The notes: generated by a model from the letters alone, not told the origin. DNA of 64,000 nucleotides from Tanypteryx hageni (GCA_028673005.1 CM054115.1:53271738-53335737), one strand, 5' to 3'. Shown: positions 11,965 through 27,300, counted from the first letter of the stretch. Made by a program: numbers and translations.

Positions 11965-14900
11965 TATTGTTCCTGTTACTGTAAGATTTTTGACAGAACT
12001 TTATGGCAAGCATTAGTGTTCCTGAATCAAAAACTAAAGATCAAATTGTTGTTAGATGGTAATTTTCTTTTTATCAACATATTTTTATGAAATATGATAA
12101 AATTGTTTTTAGAATTACTGAGAGGTTTTATACATTCGAAAGATTTTTATTGTGGAGGATTTCAGCAGTTGTCTACTCCATAAAACAATTATGTTGTTGA
12201 AAATATTAACATAAAAAACTTCATTATATTTACTAAATTAAATAATATATTATCTTTAAAAATTCCATAATTATGGAGCATTTGTATAATTTTATTGGAC
12301 ATGCATACATGTAAAAAGGCTCTCTAAGGTTAAAGCAAATTTGGCATAGGACAGCTTCTGCTTGTAACATTCAAACCATGCTGTTATTATTAATTGATAT
12401 CGATTTTTGGATGCTTACCCTAGAGAATCGCTAAAATCCTGGCAATGGAAGCTTCTTCCAAGAATCCATAATTTCCTATGGAAATTACAATTTGTCACGA
12501 TAGCTTACAATAACTTTAAATGTTCAAGGTTATTAATATTCACTATAATAGTGGAAGTTAACATGGAAATATTTTTTGTGCTTTAATAAGCAGTAACATT
12601 CATTCAGATTCAGATTGCCATAGCTGCTTTAAAAATGTTTATTATTAGATAAAATTGTCTAGTTCAAATGCTTGTGTTAATAAAAAAGTTCAAAATTAAA
12701 TGATTTAATGACATTCTGAAATGTTCAATTCTGGAATTAAATTTTAATTATGATCTCATTCTTTTGTGATGCCTTCGGTACTTCTATGAAAATAATGAAT
12801 CGTATATCTCTGAACAATGACCCCTAATTTATAATTGAAAGTATTGTTACATCCAATGTTTACTGTTATTTGATGACTAATGTAAAATTTTGTCATCATA
12901 AAGTGGTTAAGTGACTGAATCATAAAACTGATCTATTTTAAATAATTTTGATCACATTATTTTGACTGATCTAATTGATAAAAATATGTAACATCTGTAT
13001 CTCTTCTTTTTCTGATATTAACCTGTTATTTTTCATTCCTCACCTATTCATTCTTTCAGATGGTGTCCCTAATTCCAAAATTAATTCACTTTTATGATCA
13101 AAGATGAGTGAAAATTCCACGTTTATCTTAGCAAGCCCACAGATGAGAGAAGAATATCTACTTTTAGAAAGTTGAATGTGATGAATTGACATGATATGAA
13201 GTTTGATTAACTTTGAGAAAATATGGTTCACAGAATTAACCTCCCCTTGATTGGCTATAACAATTCTCAAATAAAAAGGTAAATGGAGATGTTTCATATA
13301 CATTGATTTAATAGATGGATCAGTTGCCAGCATTATAATTTCACTGAAGAATATTATATTGAGCATCCGTTTCTTAAAAATATGGGTTGAAAATTTAAAG
13401 TAATGGCAAAAATAGGTATTTTTGCTTATTTTCAACATGGCACTATTTATTTCGATAGAGTTATTAAACTCTCCATACGGCTAAAATCACATTGACACAG
13501 TCTGTATCTTCAAGTTAGGAAAACCAGATGTATATTTTGGCTATAAAAGGAGCCATAGTCAGCGGTGATTTAACCTGTAGCAGATTCTAATAAAGAATTA
13601 TAATTTTCTAAGAGTATTTTATACATTTAACTTCCATTGCTTTTTACTAATGTCACCAAATAATCGTCATTGATCAATTGCACTATTTTGCTTTTTATTT
13701 ATGATTATTTATTTATTGGCATTTGAGCTTTGGTCCACGAGCCCTTTCTATTCAGGAGGGTTAAATTCCTCATGAACCTCGCAAATGGCAAGACATTTAA
13801 AGAAAAAAAATTGAGTTATAGTAACTGATTAAAAAACAAGTTTTTCTACCAAGAACACAAATTTAATTTAAAAGATATTGTTAATTCATCTATGCATTAC
13901 AATTGAACCTTTATCTTTTCTTCATTGAGTTAAAGATGGAATTCAGATATCTTTGCACTTAAAGGAGCATCAACACTTAAACTCCATCTTGAACCAACAC
14001 TTAATAATGTCCAAATTTACAATTTTATTCAACCTCCCATGTGGTTTGCAAGGCGGTTCTACCAAGGAATGCTCTAAATAGCAAGATGTACACCAGTGGC
14101 TTACTGTTTGCCCAAAGGGGAGCAAATCGTTGCTGATATGTCACTGATGTTCACCCAAATATTTTACTTTTTCATCAATAGGTCATGTAACTCATATATT
14201 ATTAACTATTCTGCCTGCTCTATATGCATTTGATTGTTAGTTAACAAATTTTAACACAGACACTGATTATTTCATAATTATTTAACTGCAACCAATTTTA
14301 CCAGATCTTTGCATTTGAAATATTTTCTCAAAAGGTTCATTTTGCTGAAACTGTTTCTCTTGTATTATTATATGAATTGAATCATATTCCCTGCACAATT
14401 TATACAACTTTTATACCAAGCACATTGTGGATCTGCCACATTAGAGATAAATGTAGTCTAATTAGGTTTAGCAACATGAGTATACTGTATCAAGGTCATG
14501 TGTTCAAATCCAAAAAAAGTATTCATAATAATGGGAGTTTAAAAAATATAAGATGAATAATATTTGAATTAATGAAATCACTGTTTTGTTGTTTCTGCAG
14601 TCAGTGCATGGCTGTATGTAATAAATAAAGATTTTTAAATGCTTGAAGGTCTGCATTGCATGTGGCAAGTTTTTCTCTCAGTAAATTAATTGCAAGTCAT
14701 TGAAGTTGTGAATAGTAAACTGCATAGTTTTCTTTGTTGTAATTTAAATGAGTCTCTAGAGAAAATCCATTCTTTACTGGAATTAATGCAATACAACTTC
14801 AAAAAATGGACTTACTCAAGAATGACTAGAAGAAAAGATTGGTAACATACTTTATTGGTGTTCTTTTGCAATGCCTGAAATGGCCACATTACATGTATCA

Positions 14901-15522
14901 TTGTTCATTTTCAGAATTAATAATAAAAAACAGCCTAAAATATTACACAGATTTTGTATAATAATAATAGTACAGATGGTGGACCTAATTCAGTGTTATA
15001 GTAAAATAAGCTATGAGCTCAACATTTACATTTTACCAATTGATTTGCATAAAGGAATATGGATATAAATCTTTAAAAAGTATATTAGCAGAACATTGGT
15101 TTTTCTCTCACTGCCAAATTGCGCTTGCTTATTTCTGAAGGAAATCTTTCTATAGGCCACAATTTTATTTCTTGACATTTGCTCCTTCCCATGCTAATAT
15201 GAATATTGTTTTCAAAAACTATACGTCCAAATTTATACATTTAAACTTTCAACTTGTTCCTTCGTATGAAATTTCAAATAGTTATGTAAAGCTTTCATAA
15301 GTGATGCTGCAGAAATAATTCCTTACCTATGACTACTGTTATTAAAATAATCTATTCACAGGTCTAGCAACAGAAATGACAAGAATATTTCGACTATAAA
15401 TGTGACTAAAGATTAAATATACTTGCAGAAGCTAGGTCTGAGTTAAAGGGTCAACAATGCCAATAGGTCCTTAAATATCTGAAGGACCTGTGTTTAACAA
15501 TGGGCCAGATGGGCCAAAATTT
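11965..15522. other. Ppt1 3' flank, nothing supported
   Basis: AT-rich. It holds the candidate polyadenylation signal AATAAA at 12679 and a second at about 14624. Open frames here (for example 13040-13438 on the minus strand) lack any recognisable domain. Confidence 0.5.
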
Positions 15523-15530
15523 CTCTCAAC

Positions 15531-15791
15531 CAGGGGTGGATCCAGAAACTTCCCAAGGGGAGGGTGATCGCCCCAATTGCCCCTCCCCCCTCTTGATTCT
15601 GCCTCTGCCAACGACCATACATTTTGAAAATCCTTACCCCATCAGAATCTTTCTTTTCCTTGTCATACAGACTTAATCTTCGGTGTAGAAATAAGGAATG
15701 TTGCGCGGAATGAATTTAAGAATGTACCCAGTGGAGGGCAATGGGGTCATCCAAGGGGAGGGCGATCGCCCCTCCCTTGGATCTGCCACTG
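15531..15791. mobile_element. hAT-type miniature element with exact 8-bp target duplication
   Basis: Starts CAGGGGTGGATCCAGAAACT and ends CCCTTGGATCTGCCACTG, imperfect terminal inverted repeats with GCGATCGCCCC cores. Flanked by CTCTCAAC on both sides (15523-15530 and 15792-15799). A related copy lies at 59809-59982. Confidence 0.85.
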
Positions 15792-15799
15792 CTCTCAAC

Positions 15800-18700
15800 T
15801 GTTAACATGCAGAAGGACTGCTCTTGTCTTTTGTTTTCTATAAACTGCAAGTACACTAAAATTCACAAACCTAGTATACCATCTCAGTCCAAACTCCTAC
15901 TCATTCCACCGACACAACGCAACCCAACTTGATTTAAACATTTATAGTGATTTTACATTGTCAGCCCTTCTTCCAGACTCCATGGAAGCCACTTAGAAGA
16001 TTTTGACTTATAGTTGGGAAAATTTATAATAATTATGCCTTGGACATAACACATCTCATCCTATTCAACATTATTGATGACAAATAGATCTGAAATAGGC
16101 AAGCTGCATGATTTGGCATTAGGCTCATTAGGTTACTTTATTTCTTTCATATTGAAATTTCCCAACAGGATGGACTCAAATTGTGAATTTTTTTATCTTC
16201 AGCTTAATGTGAATACCAAAACCAACAAAAACTCTAATTTATAATGGCAATACATCGAGTATTTTATGGTATCAAATATTCACATCAAATTCAGTCTACT
16301 TCAATGTTGAATGTTCTTAATTAAAAAGTTTTAAAGGATAATTCACATTTTACATATTTTTAACAGCTTCAAGCTGTTCACAATTGTTAAGTTATTGTGA
16401 TCACTCTCAAATTCTCCAATTTCAGTTAATCCTTTTAACATATATTTTGTCTTGCAAAAATTGAGCATTTATATATTTAGGCATACTTTTTAATTTTTTT
16501 AACTCGGACCATAGGAAAAATGAAGGGTAAAGCAAACAATTTCTTTCCTTTATTTATTTAACATCAGTCTTATGCCCCATCATTCACTGACAGTAGCTTG
16601 ACAAATGAAAATTTGGCTGGAGGAGAAAACAATGTTCTTTTTCATTAGTTCGTCCATCATGTTTAAATCATTTCACAATGGGCAGTAATTATCACCATGT
16701 TGGTTAAACTTAATAAGAGTATTTTGAGAGACATAAGTTCCCTGAGATGACTTACAAAATTTTTAATAGCACCTCATAATTTACTAATACAATGTTGTAA
16801 ATGACTTTATCCAATGTAATCAATACAAATTCCAGCTATTCAGAACATTGACAATCTCTTTCAGTTCTTTCGTTAATCATCATTGGACGGATAATGTAAG
16901 ATTTATCAATTCTGAATAAGAAAAAGTAATATAGTTGAAGGAGTGTATGAACTTGCAAAATATTATTATGTACATCATATACCTATTTTAGATACTAGGG
17001 GTCCTGCCCCTATGCGAGTCAACCCTTCCTTATTTTTCTCGCTCAAGGGACCTCGGTGCTATGCATCTTGTATCTAACTTCATTAAGTTTGGCTTTCTCA
17101 GTCATCAGAAATGAGAAGCACTTGTGTAATTTTTTGCGACAATATTCAGCAATATACATATAAATAAAACAATAGTATCCCTCCTTCTGCCCTCATTTTA
17201 AATTAATTGTTGTTGGACAAACTTACGACATCAGAAAATAATTATAAGATTATTAACCATTTAAAATCATTAGATGTTATATTGCTTAAGACACAACAAA
17301 TGCTAATTTTATCGGGAATAGATATTATCTAAGTAGCTGTAATTGTTACGAATTTGATTAGAAGTTTCTTGGTGAGGTCATTCATTTGTTATATATCTAG
17401 ATGAAAGTTTTTGCAGAAATGTTCAATCAATTCTTATCCTTCATACATCTGTTTGGTTATAAATTAAGTGCAAATGTATGGAAAACTCAAGGCCAACAAT
17501 GCCACTAACCTTGGCAACTATTTTTTCAAATGTTAAAAATTTGGTAAAGCTGACAAACATAAAATGTGTATTAGATAACAGAATCGATGATAATAATTAG
17601 AAATTCAATTATTTTCCCTGTGAAATAGTGCAAATCTCACACCAAAGTCGCATAATATATTTATAAATGTTAAAAAGCACAGTTCTGCATGACAGATCCC
17701 TGCCGATTACAGATTAATCAAATGGAAAATCGAAAAGCATGTGGACTCGAACTCGAACATTTGTTTTATATGGTGAATGGTCAACAATGCCATCTGATGT
17801 CAATGTAATAAAAAAATTGAAGAATCTTAAAAATTGATGCAGCTGTTCACAAGTTATTCAGTATTATTTTAAATATGAATGCATGTCATGTCATCATATG
17901 TGGACAACATTAAACATCAAATTATTAATTGGGTTTATAATTTAAGAGAAAAATCTCATTGTGAAACAGATTGGTCTCCTGTAAACCTAGTTAAGTTTCC
18001 TTGATAAATTTATACTTTTAATGATGGTCTTGATGAGGTGTATAGCTGATACACAAATCAATATTATATCAATGTGTTTTTATAATTTTTTATCAACAAT
18101 CATTGATGGGTTGCATTATACTGAAGGCATTTGCAATTGCTATCAGTTGAATTCTTATGAATGCCTTTTTATTGAAAATTGTGTTCTGATTTGCAAGTGA
18201 CATTTTTCTGAAAGTGATAACTGCTGTCAGCTTTGTGTTCTTTAAAAAAAAAAAGAAATGCTTTCTGATAAATATGGTTGTATAAGAGACTAGAGGTGAA
18301 ATGAACCATAAATATACGAAAACACAATTTGTATTAAATTCAGAGTCAATTTTGCTAACGATTTCATCAACTTAAATTTCATTAATATGAAGGATTAGGT
18401 AAAAATTCTTGACTGCCTATAAACATCACATGGAAATAGTTTAATATTTCAAAGATTAGAATTTTGTTTACAAATGGTTTATTTTCTATGATAATCATCG
18501 AGTAAGGTGCGTTTTAACATTGACTTCTTTTAGAGTCAGCTTTGACCAAATAGTAGCACATTCACAGAAAGCATAACTGAATTCAAACAATTTGTAAACA
18601 ATTACGAAACTATGACTATTTGGTTTTAAAAAGAATTTCATGCAAAATCATGATAGGATAAATACCTAAACACTTAATGCTATGACTGGACTCTTGTCTA

Positions 18701-21011
18701 TCTCTGTTTTTCATTATTATTTAAACTAACACGAACGATCCTATTAATATTAATGCAATATATTGAAATTTAGTGTGAGAAATGATTCTTTCTTTGAAAA
18801 CTTTTTTCTCTGAGTTAATTAACAAACCCTGATTACAGTTTTTAGACAGGATTTATAGATAGCATTTCACATTAATTCTTCTACTCTCTGTTATTTGCTT
18901 AAATTTACAAGGCATTTTCTAAGAATATGGCCGTATGAATTTGGAGTTTTTGGTCTAATAATTAATCTAATTAAAATGTGGACTTGAGAACTTTAGAGAT
19001 CTCATTCCAGAAAATGACTATCAATTACAGCCAAATGTAATGCAAAGATAACTGTGCCAGACTTAATAATTAGAGATGTATTACAATGGTTGCAATTTTC
19101 CAATTTTAGAGTGAGGAAAATGTGTCTGTATTACATCCAGTTTCATAACTAATATAAGAATGCATGATTATTAACTTATTACTAATTTTTAAACTAAAAA
19201 ATCATTTTTAAACATCCAGATCTTTTACTTTCATGTGTGATTATGAGCATTAGTCATTAAGCTGATATTGGAAATAGTCTTTAACCTATTCATCAAGAGC
19301 AATAATGGAAATGTACACACAACTAAAAACTATAGAATTTTTCATAAATTATCTAAAATTAGGTATTAATAGCAAGCTAAGTTTAGAACTTTCATTTAAA
19401 TGCCATCAATTCAAGTATTAACAATATTTTAAACTGTAAAGAAATTTCGAGTTAGGACAATTTATATGAATTAATGTAGTGTATGCTAAATTACATTAAG
19501 CCTTAAAAGATTATAATAAACTTGAAATGAACATAAAAAAATTGGTAGTACCAAATAGTAGTATTTCAGAACTTGAGCATCCCTTGTCAAGAAGGTCAAA
19601 GTCTCGTTCAATTAGATATATTTTTTAAGCAATATAATTAAGTTGATCAAAATAGTATTATCAAGAATCAAGTCATAATTTATGAATACTTTTTTATCAG
19701 AAACTTACTCAAAATGCATTGAAAAATGCTTGAAATCTATGCAAGATATCATATGCTATTTTGATGAAATGTCTTTAAGCATTTTAATAAACTTTTTCAA
19801 ATGTGCTATATAAATTTCATAAATAAAATACAGATGTTTTTCAACCAATACAGGAAGCATATTATTGAGGATTCTCAGATAAATTTAAATAACCGTCAAA
19901 TAACAATGAATTTTTGAAAAGTCTATGATGAAAAATATATGTATATTAAAATGCATTTCCATGCATCCATTTATCTCATTCCAATGAGACTTATGGACTC
20001 GTTTACGTGCTTTGATTTTTTACTATATATAATTACATTGGCATCTGTTATTTGTGATTCTTTATCAAATTTTTATATTATGATTGACAAATCCATACTC
20101 AAATGCAAGTTAAGTTCAACAATACATCCTGGATTATTTAATCCTTTCCCAAATAAACATTTAGTTTTGGCTGTGACACTTATAACCATTGTTACTCTGG
20201 TTATTCAAGAGTTGATGACACTGTTGCTGAAATATAAATCAAAATTATTCTACATGCAGAAACATCATCTCCTACGTCATCTGTTACCCTCTGAAACATC
20301 GACAAGAGTTAATTATTAAGTGGAGCATCGTCAAACCAGTGCAAGTTGTATTTCAGTAAAAAATTTCTTATTTTGCTTCCACCAACAAAAACAATTCATG
20401 AGATCAACTAACAGAACAATATATAATACTTTGAAAAGTGTAAGCTAACTAATCCTCCCTCAGGCTTGCTTGCTTATCAATACTGCCACATGATATTGTG
20501 AGCCTGTATTGTTCCTGCACAGTTAAACTTCTCTTTTAAGTTTACTGAAATAGTTTGGTAAAAAAATTTTTTGATGCTGGATTTAAGGGAATGATTCATA
20601 TTTCTTGAATTGTCTGGACTGGTAAAAATAGGAGATTTTTAAAAAACTTGCAATTCTCTCAATTATATTACATTCTATTCTTTGGATTATAATCTTTATT
20701 TTTGGTATAGTCAAATGCTTAAAAATGTCAAATTTCTAATCAATATCACACATTAACCTGTTCCTTATTCATCAGTGCCAGTAAAACATCACATCATGTC
20801 TTACTTTGAATACAGGAACTCATGATATGTTTGACGAATGCCAGCTGCAGCTGTGGTCAAATTTACTACACATAAAATTCAAGAGCATGGCAGAATTTAC
20901 ATCCAAGTTTCTGCTAAAAAATAAGGGCATCAAAACCCATGCTATCTCGGGTATCAATTAGAAAGATTTTCAGTACCAAGGTTCATGACCTCATCGTCCC
21001 TTTTAATCCTG
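15800..21011. other. Intergenic stretch between convergent genes, nothing supported
   Basis: AT-rich, no repeat or gene recognised. The 126-codon frame at 19939-20319 is hydrophobic and AT-driven with no family resemblance. The lower edge may contain the F-box gene 3' UTR (AATAAA complement at 20695-20700). Confidence 0.5.
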
Positions 21012-21314
21012 TCAGCGGTAAACGGTGAGAAGGGAAAAGAGAGACATTAGGGGAGGGCAGGGAGGTATATGTGGGGTCTGTCCATCTTCTCCCCTTCTTT
21101 CTTCCGTACCCACGTTTCCTGCCTCTGCCTTCTGGGACGTCTTTCGCGCAAGTCCCCTGCGGTGAAGATTGTGCAGGGGTGGCGAGAGCTTCTGCTCAGT
21201 CTCTTCTGCTGCTTCCAGAGACATCCAAAGGCAGCCACTCACGTCCAGGTAGCGCAAGTCTTTACAATTCTGAGCCACCAGCTCGAGGCTGGCATCTGTC
21301 AATTCTCTGCAGCC
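21012..21314 (-). CDS. Last F-box/LRR exon
   Basis: Continues the LRR with GCRELTDASLELVAQNCKDL and RYLDVSGCLW, then a non-repeat tail of about 65 residues ending LFSLLTVYR and TGA. The acceptor is CAATCTAATAG. The tail is Lys/Glu/Pro-rich and unlike LRR sequence. A miniature hAT-like element sits 26 bases upstream of the exon. Confidence 0.9.
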   Translation of the reverse strand, partial: GCRELTDASLELVAQNCKDLRYLDVSGCLWMSLEAAEETEQKLSPPLHNLHRRGLARKTSQKAEAGNVGTEERRGEDGQTPHIPPCPPLMSLFSLLTVYR

Positions 21315-24300
21315 CTATTAGATTGAATAGACAAAAGAGCAGGGATGGAAATAGATTTTCAGGGATAGTGGTATGCTCCAAAAGAGAGAGATGCTTGGTG
21401 AACATTTATTTTGGCTCTCAGGAACTAGGAGTGCTGTGTATCCCTGTATTTCCATCCCTGCAACAGAGTGGTCATTGGCACTTGGCATTTTGATTCAATG
21501 TATAGCTTTTATCATACATGCTTCCCTAAAAGAATCCTACTCAGATTCTTGTTATATATCTACAATGGGCAGGGTATAATTCACTTTTTTTTTACATGAA
21601 CAAGTGAGATGAAAGTAATCTTCAAGTTTTCAAATGGGTGAAAACATTAACAGCTCAATAAGGCTTCCCAAGATGTGGGGACAGGATGCAACTGCCTTCA
21701 CAAAAATGAGATTCATTTCTATCCAATAAATAGGTGACTTTGTCTCAAATATTTTTCTCTTTCAACAAACATTGGTTTTATTTTTGTCAGTGATTAAACC
21801 ATTCTGAAAAAAATTGATCTGCCGCAGAATCCATATCCTAACTATTATAGAAAGGGCTCATGTTGATTTGTCGATTATTAATCATGGATGTCTCCTTTGA
21901 TTGAAATTTGTTTTGCTGCTGGTTGAAGAAGTGCTTCACAAAAAGTTTTTTCTAACTACTCAAGAAGAGATATTTTGTAAAAATTAAATGGAATAAACAA
22001 TTTTTAATCTTTCAAAAATTGATCTTGGAAAGATTTTACAAAAATCTCGTCTTGGATTCGGATAAATACAATACATATAACTTTGATCATAAAAATCCTA
22101 AATTCTATGCTGTATGAACTATAGAAGGTTAAAAAAAGGAGCAATGAAATTACGCTTCATATAGTCTATTTTATATATAATGGAAACATTTAAAAATCAC
22201 AAAAAAATCTGTGACGTTCTTTGCTAGGGCCGCTTGGCACAACCTTTTGCCCTTGATAAGAGGTAAATCTGCCCTTGTCTGCATCTGTCCTGGGTTGTTT
22301 GAATACAGGTGCATTCTATATGCAGGTACATTAAATTTTCTAAAAATTTTAGACCAAGAAACCTTCCTGCCTCCTATACAGGGGTATATCCAGTGCTGAG
22401 CAGAGACCAGTATGGAGAAACCGGTAGTTAAATTTTGAAAATTTTTTGAAGTTTGCAAAAGCTTGAAAACTGCTGTTGAAAAATGAAATGCCTGCAGAGT
22501 CAATATCTACAATGAAAATTGACAAACCATTTGGAAATTAGTTACTTAATTAGGCACTTGTAAGTTGCCTATTATTACCTAGGTAAACAAAAGTAAATAT
22601 TTTAACTGAAATAAATTTTTGTATTCAAGCAACACTAAAATAATAACAACAAAAGGTTTATTTTTCAAAGAGAATTTTATAAGTTATCTATAAAATAAGT
22701 AACCTTTGACTGAAGTAATCTTTTTGTTTAGAATGGGTTTTTTTAATTTTGGCAGCTCAGCACGAGCATTTACAGTATGTTGCTTTAATGAAAGTTTCAG
22801 CATATCTATTTTAATTACCTGCAATCTGCTACATGGAAATGGATACAAATTCTAATTAAGCATCATGTTAATGATATATTTAGATTTTAGGATTATAATT
22901 TTAATAGATCTATTAATCAGTGTGCCTTTAAATATTTTCATTGGTAAGTAGAATATTAAATATCACTTATTTGAACTTGGTCTCCAATAGGAGTAGTTAA
23001 AAATCCAAACAAAAAGGAATATTACCTGTAAATCCAAATGTTTGAGCCTAGGAAGTCCTTTAACAACATATTCTACTCCAGCATCTGTAATTCCAGGACA
23101 GAAGGCCAAAAGCAATGTTTCAAGGCTGGGGTTGTATTCAGATAAAAAGGATAAGCCTACATCAGATACCTGAAATTAATTGAGTTAGATTCTGGAGAAT
23201 TATGCAAGTGAATGATTATATAAATATTAAACTATCTTCACCTTTTTATGGAATTAATCATCGTAAGTAAGATTATTTCCTTGTGTATAAATAACAATGA
23301 TCCTTGTTGCAAAAGTTTGTTACTAACAATATTGATATTAGTTAGTGTTTGTATTTCTGGCTAATCAGCCTCTTAGACTATTATAGCACATTCATTTTAG
23401 TGATGTGACACATACGAAAATTATTCTTTTTATTAATTTTAATTCTGCAATGCTTTTTTCATAAAAAAGTTGCAGTGATCATATGTTATGTTTAAATGAA
23501 TGATTCAGCTCTCTAAAATGTTATTTGAAATTATCTTCAAGGTTATTACTTAGTTACTTTCAGCTATGTTAAAGCATTTCCAGAATGTAAGATATATTAA
23601 AAATTAAAATGGCTGGTTTGAGAATTAACTTTAATTTAAAACTGCCATATTATTATAAAATCATATCGTACATGCAGGCAATGGCTGAGGTTCAATTGGC
23701 GAAGCTCCCTGAAGCGAACAGCATATTTCAGGCTGAGATCTGTGATGCAAAAGCATCTGCTTAAATCAAGCTCTTGAAGACCTAAACAAAAAGGAGGAAT
23801 AACTTTTAAAATGAAATTTTTTTCAAAAAATTTACAGAAGTTTTGCTAAATGAAAGCAAGTGAATGAAATATTTTGTAAAGTATTACTATGAAAAATGCA
23901 AAAAAACTTTTCATAATTAGGGAATTGACTGCACCTTGTTAATATTAAAAATGTGTGCAGACATGAGACAAGCATTGTTGGAAGGCATTCTCAGGAGAAG
24001 CTGCGTAATGAGCATTTTGACTCGACGTTTCGCCCACGTTACATTGGGCTTCTTCAGGAGTGAAGTAATTCTGTCTTGTTGCCATCCTTACATACTAGTG
24101 GTCCTTTCACTTTTTGGCCATTGGCATTGTAATGTAGGTGAAACGTTGAGCCAAAATGCTCAGCATGCTACTTCTCCCGCGAATGGCTTCCAACAATGCT
24201 GTCTGCTGCAGAAACCTCCGATCAAAGATGAGACAAGTAATTTTATTTTTCACAAAGTTCATACTTAGGTAGTTTCATATTACAGATCCTCTAAAAATTT

Positions 24301-27300
24301 TTATTTTTATCAAAACGAAGAACTTAACAACACCTGAATCACAAACTATGGTCATTAGGCATATCATCTCTTATTGTAAGAGATGGACAAAAACTGATTA
24401 TAAATTAACAAAAATGCTTTAACTGTTGAACAAAAAGCATGGGATAAAAGAGAAGATGCCTATATCTGACCTGTAAGGTTCACAACTGAATTTTGAGGGA
24501 TAGGATGCATGGTGACCATAGATTTGCTCTCTTCCTCAAAGCTGGATGTGTCATCAGAGTTCTCACGGATCATCTTCTCCCACTTTTCCTCCATCCAGCC
24601 TCTCTGCTTGCAGACTTCCCCACTCTTCTTTGCCCTCAGGACAATCTCTGCCTCAGCTCGCGTCATCAGGGATATATGATGAGGGTTAGAGCTTATCTGG
24701 GGCACACCCCCTAATGAGGGAGGGTGCTCTGAAAAATGAGGTAATATGCATTTGTCTATCTAAGTTTGCCACTAATAGGAGTTTTCAACAAAGTTTAGGT
24801 AAATCAACTCAAATTTGTTTTTGAAATCAAAGGATATTTCCAAAAATTCATCTTCAAGCTCACCTCTTCGCTGGAAATCAATTGATAACATAACTTGACA
24901 AAAATAAAATGATTGGGAAAATCAAAGATGTATTAGGATTACAAAACAGCCTTTCTTAGCGATGATTCACTGCAAATTGATTAATATGTTTAGATCAAAT
25001 GATTGGTGATCTTCCATTAAGGATGGCTTCTTTGTAGAAAAAATGCTCTTACGGTTTTACTAGTAATTTTATGACTTTTGATGTAATCTTAATTTTTGCA
25101 AGGTGCCTGAAATACAGTAAATTGCTTTTGGTTCTGCGAAATAAATTAAAGTGAGAATAATGAGTACTGAAATAATAAAATGTGCTTGTCAGTTTTCATA
25201 GGCTTAATAAAATGTGCTTATCAATTTTTATAGGCTAACTTTTCTAGAAGCATCTTTTTAAGATAAGACAATTTGCTTATGAGTTTTTATACAATGCTTT
25301 TAAACATTATTGTTAATATTTTCATGACCCTATCAGCTATTTGATGTTCAGTGCACACATAACGTAAATTTAAAATGGCATTTTTCCTCTCCTCTAGTAT
25401 AGATGAAAACAATGAAAGTAATATGACTCGGCAACAAAGAAGTTTTAGATGATAGCTTTATCACAACAGTGAATAAGAATTAAAAACAAATGGATAACAT
25501 TCTGGACGATCTACACTTACCATCCAAACCTTCACATGAATTTGTTTCAGCTAACTCTATTAGTCCCATCAGGCCAGCATCTGTGAGGCCATCAGCTCCA
25601 GATAACCTCAGGATTTGCAGCGACTTCAATCGACCAATCAAAATTGCCACAACTTCGTCAGTCAGACCACTTATCTTTCTTCCTTCTATTCTCACACTCC
25701 ACGATCCAAGATCTAAGTGTGTGATCCCTGTTGGAATATTCTTTACCATTTCCTTCACAACAGGTAATCCACCTGTACCTGATGAAAGTTCAGATGCATA
25801 TAATCTCCTTAGGGATGGCCTCTCCATTGGCTGAAAGAAATTATATTTCATTTGGCTTTTGAATTGTAAGGGGAGGAACAAAATAAAAACATTGTCTGTG
25901 TACTTTAGAAACGAAAAGTCCAAAACCTCGCCTAAATTTAAATATAAAAATTAAATCATGCACAAAACATTTTAACGTAGATATTTATAACATTGTTGAA
26001 TGTTTGACTGCATGTGAGAGCAAAGCAAAATTATTTTGTTGGCCGTGCTTACTATTTTCGAACGAAAAAAATGTTTGGACTAAAACAAAATTATCTGATT
26101 AAAATAATCTTCATAAGGTAATAAAGTAATAATAATAATATAATATAATATAAGTAATAAGTAAAGAACGTTTACAGTCAATTCTTCCAGAAAAAACATA
26201 TGGAAGAACTCAAACAACATGTTTTCGATAAGCAGTTGGAAATTACTCATCACCAGTATAACGAAGCAGTAAAGAAAAATGGGGAAATGTTAAAAAGACT
26301 TATTGATATTGTTTGTTTTTTGGGAGAGCATGAACTTGACTTTTGTGGTTACGACAAATCCAGTGACTGTAAATAAAGGTGATTTCGTGAACTTGGTCGA
26401 ATAGGTCGCTAAATATGAAAAAACTTTGGGAAACCATTTGAAACATTCCACAGTGTTTCACAGCATGTTCAATGCAATACAGAATGATTTAATTTCTTGT
26501 GTTGCCCAAGTCGCACTGCTATAAAATTAAACGAGATGCGTTCGACTCCCTCAAGAACAGTTACAGAACCTGGGGCTAAAAATTATAATAAAAGCACTTA
26601 TAGCCATCCTTTTACACAAAGTTATACCTGATTCTGTTAACTGTATGAATGAACGTGAATCTAAAGCCCAGCAATACTTCAATCTCCACTGTTATTTATT
26701 ACCTTGGAATGAACAATAAAATATCAAAAATCGCAAGCAAATATCCTCAGGGAGATAAACTTGCTATAATTACGTAAATACATAAAATTTATTATAAACC
26801 TTACATTTTACAGGAAAATTATTTGACAAAAATGTGTATTTAATTATTTTATTCAAATTTTGTCAATATTTTTCGCTCAGATGAGTATTTAATGAATTGC
26901 TTGTGAGGTATGTTGTAAAATCCATGTAGGTCTTCATGTAAAGTGGTTGTTATTATAGTCCGATTTTAACCAAAATTGAAATTGATCTACAAATTTTAGT
27001 AAAACTCCCCAATAAACTTCATCAAAATACATCCAGTTGAACCATGGAGACGGACCAATGGGGACAAACTCCCCTATATGCTTCCTGTAAAGAATGCCTA
27101 ATGATGATCACGAAAGTTAACGTTGTCATGAACCTAATGTAATGGAACTCAAATACTCATCTATACCGAACCCAAAGAAAGTTAAAATTCAGTCATGAAC
27201 CTAATCTAACCCAATCCCAAGCAAAAACCCATACAAAGTGAACCCAACCCTGCACATCTCAACAGTAACATTAACAAGTTTAAAACTACCAATGTTAGCA

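Noticed and set aside
13040..13438. 132-codon minus-strand frame
   Set aside because: No recognisable domain, AT-driven composition, no splice or promoter context. Probably chance.
19939..20319. 126-codon plus-strand frame
   Set aside because: Hydrophobic and AT-rich without family resemblance. Lies in the intergenic gap between convergent genes.
21071..21493. 140-codon plus-strand frame
   Set aside because: It is the opposite strand of the last F-box/LRR exon, and the minus-strand frame has the LRR motifs.
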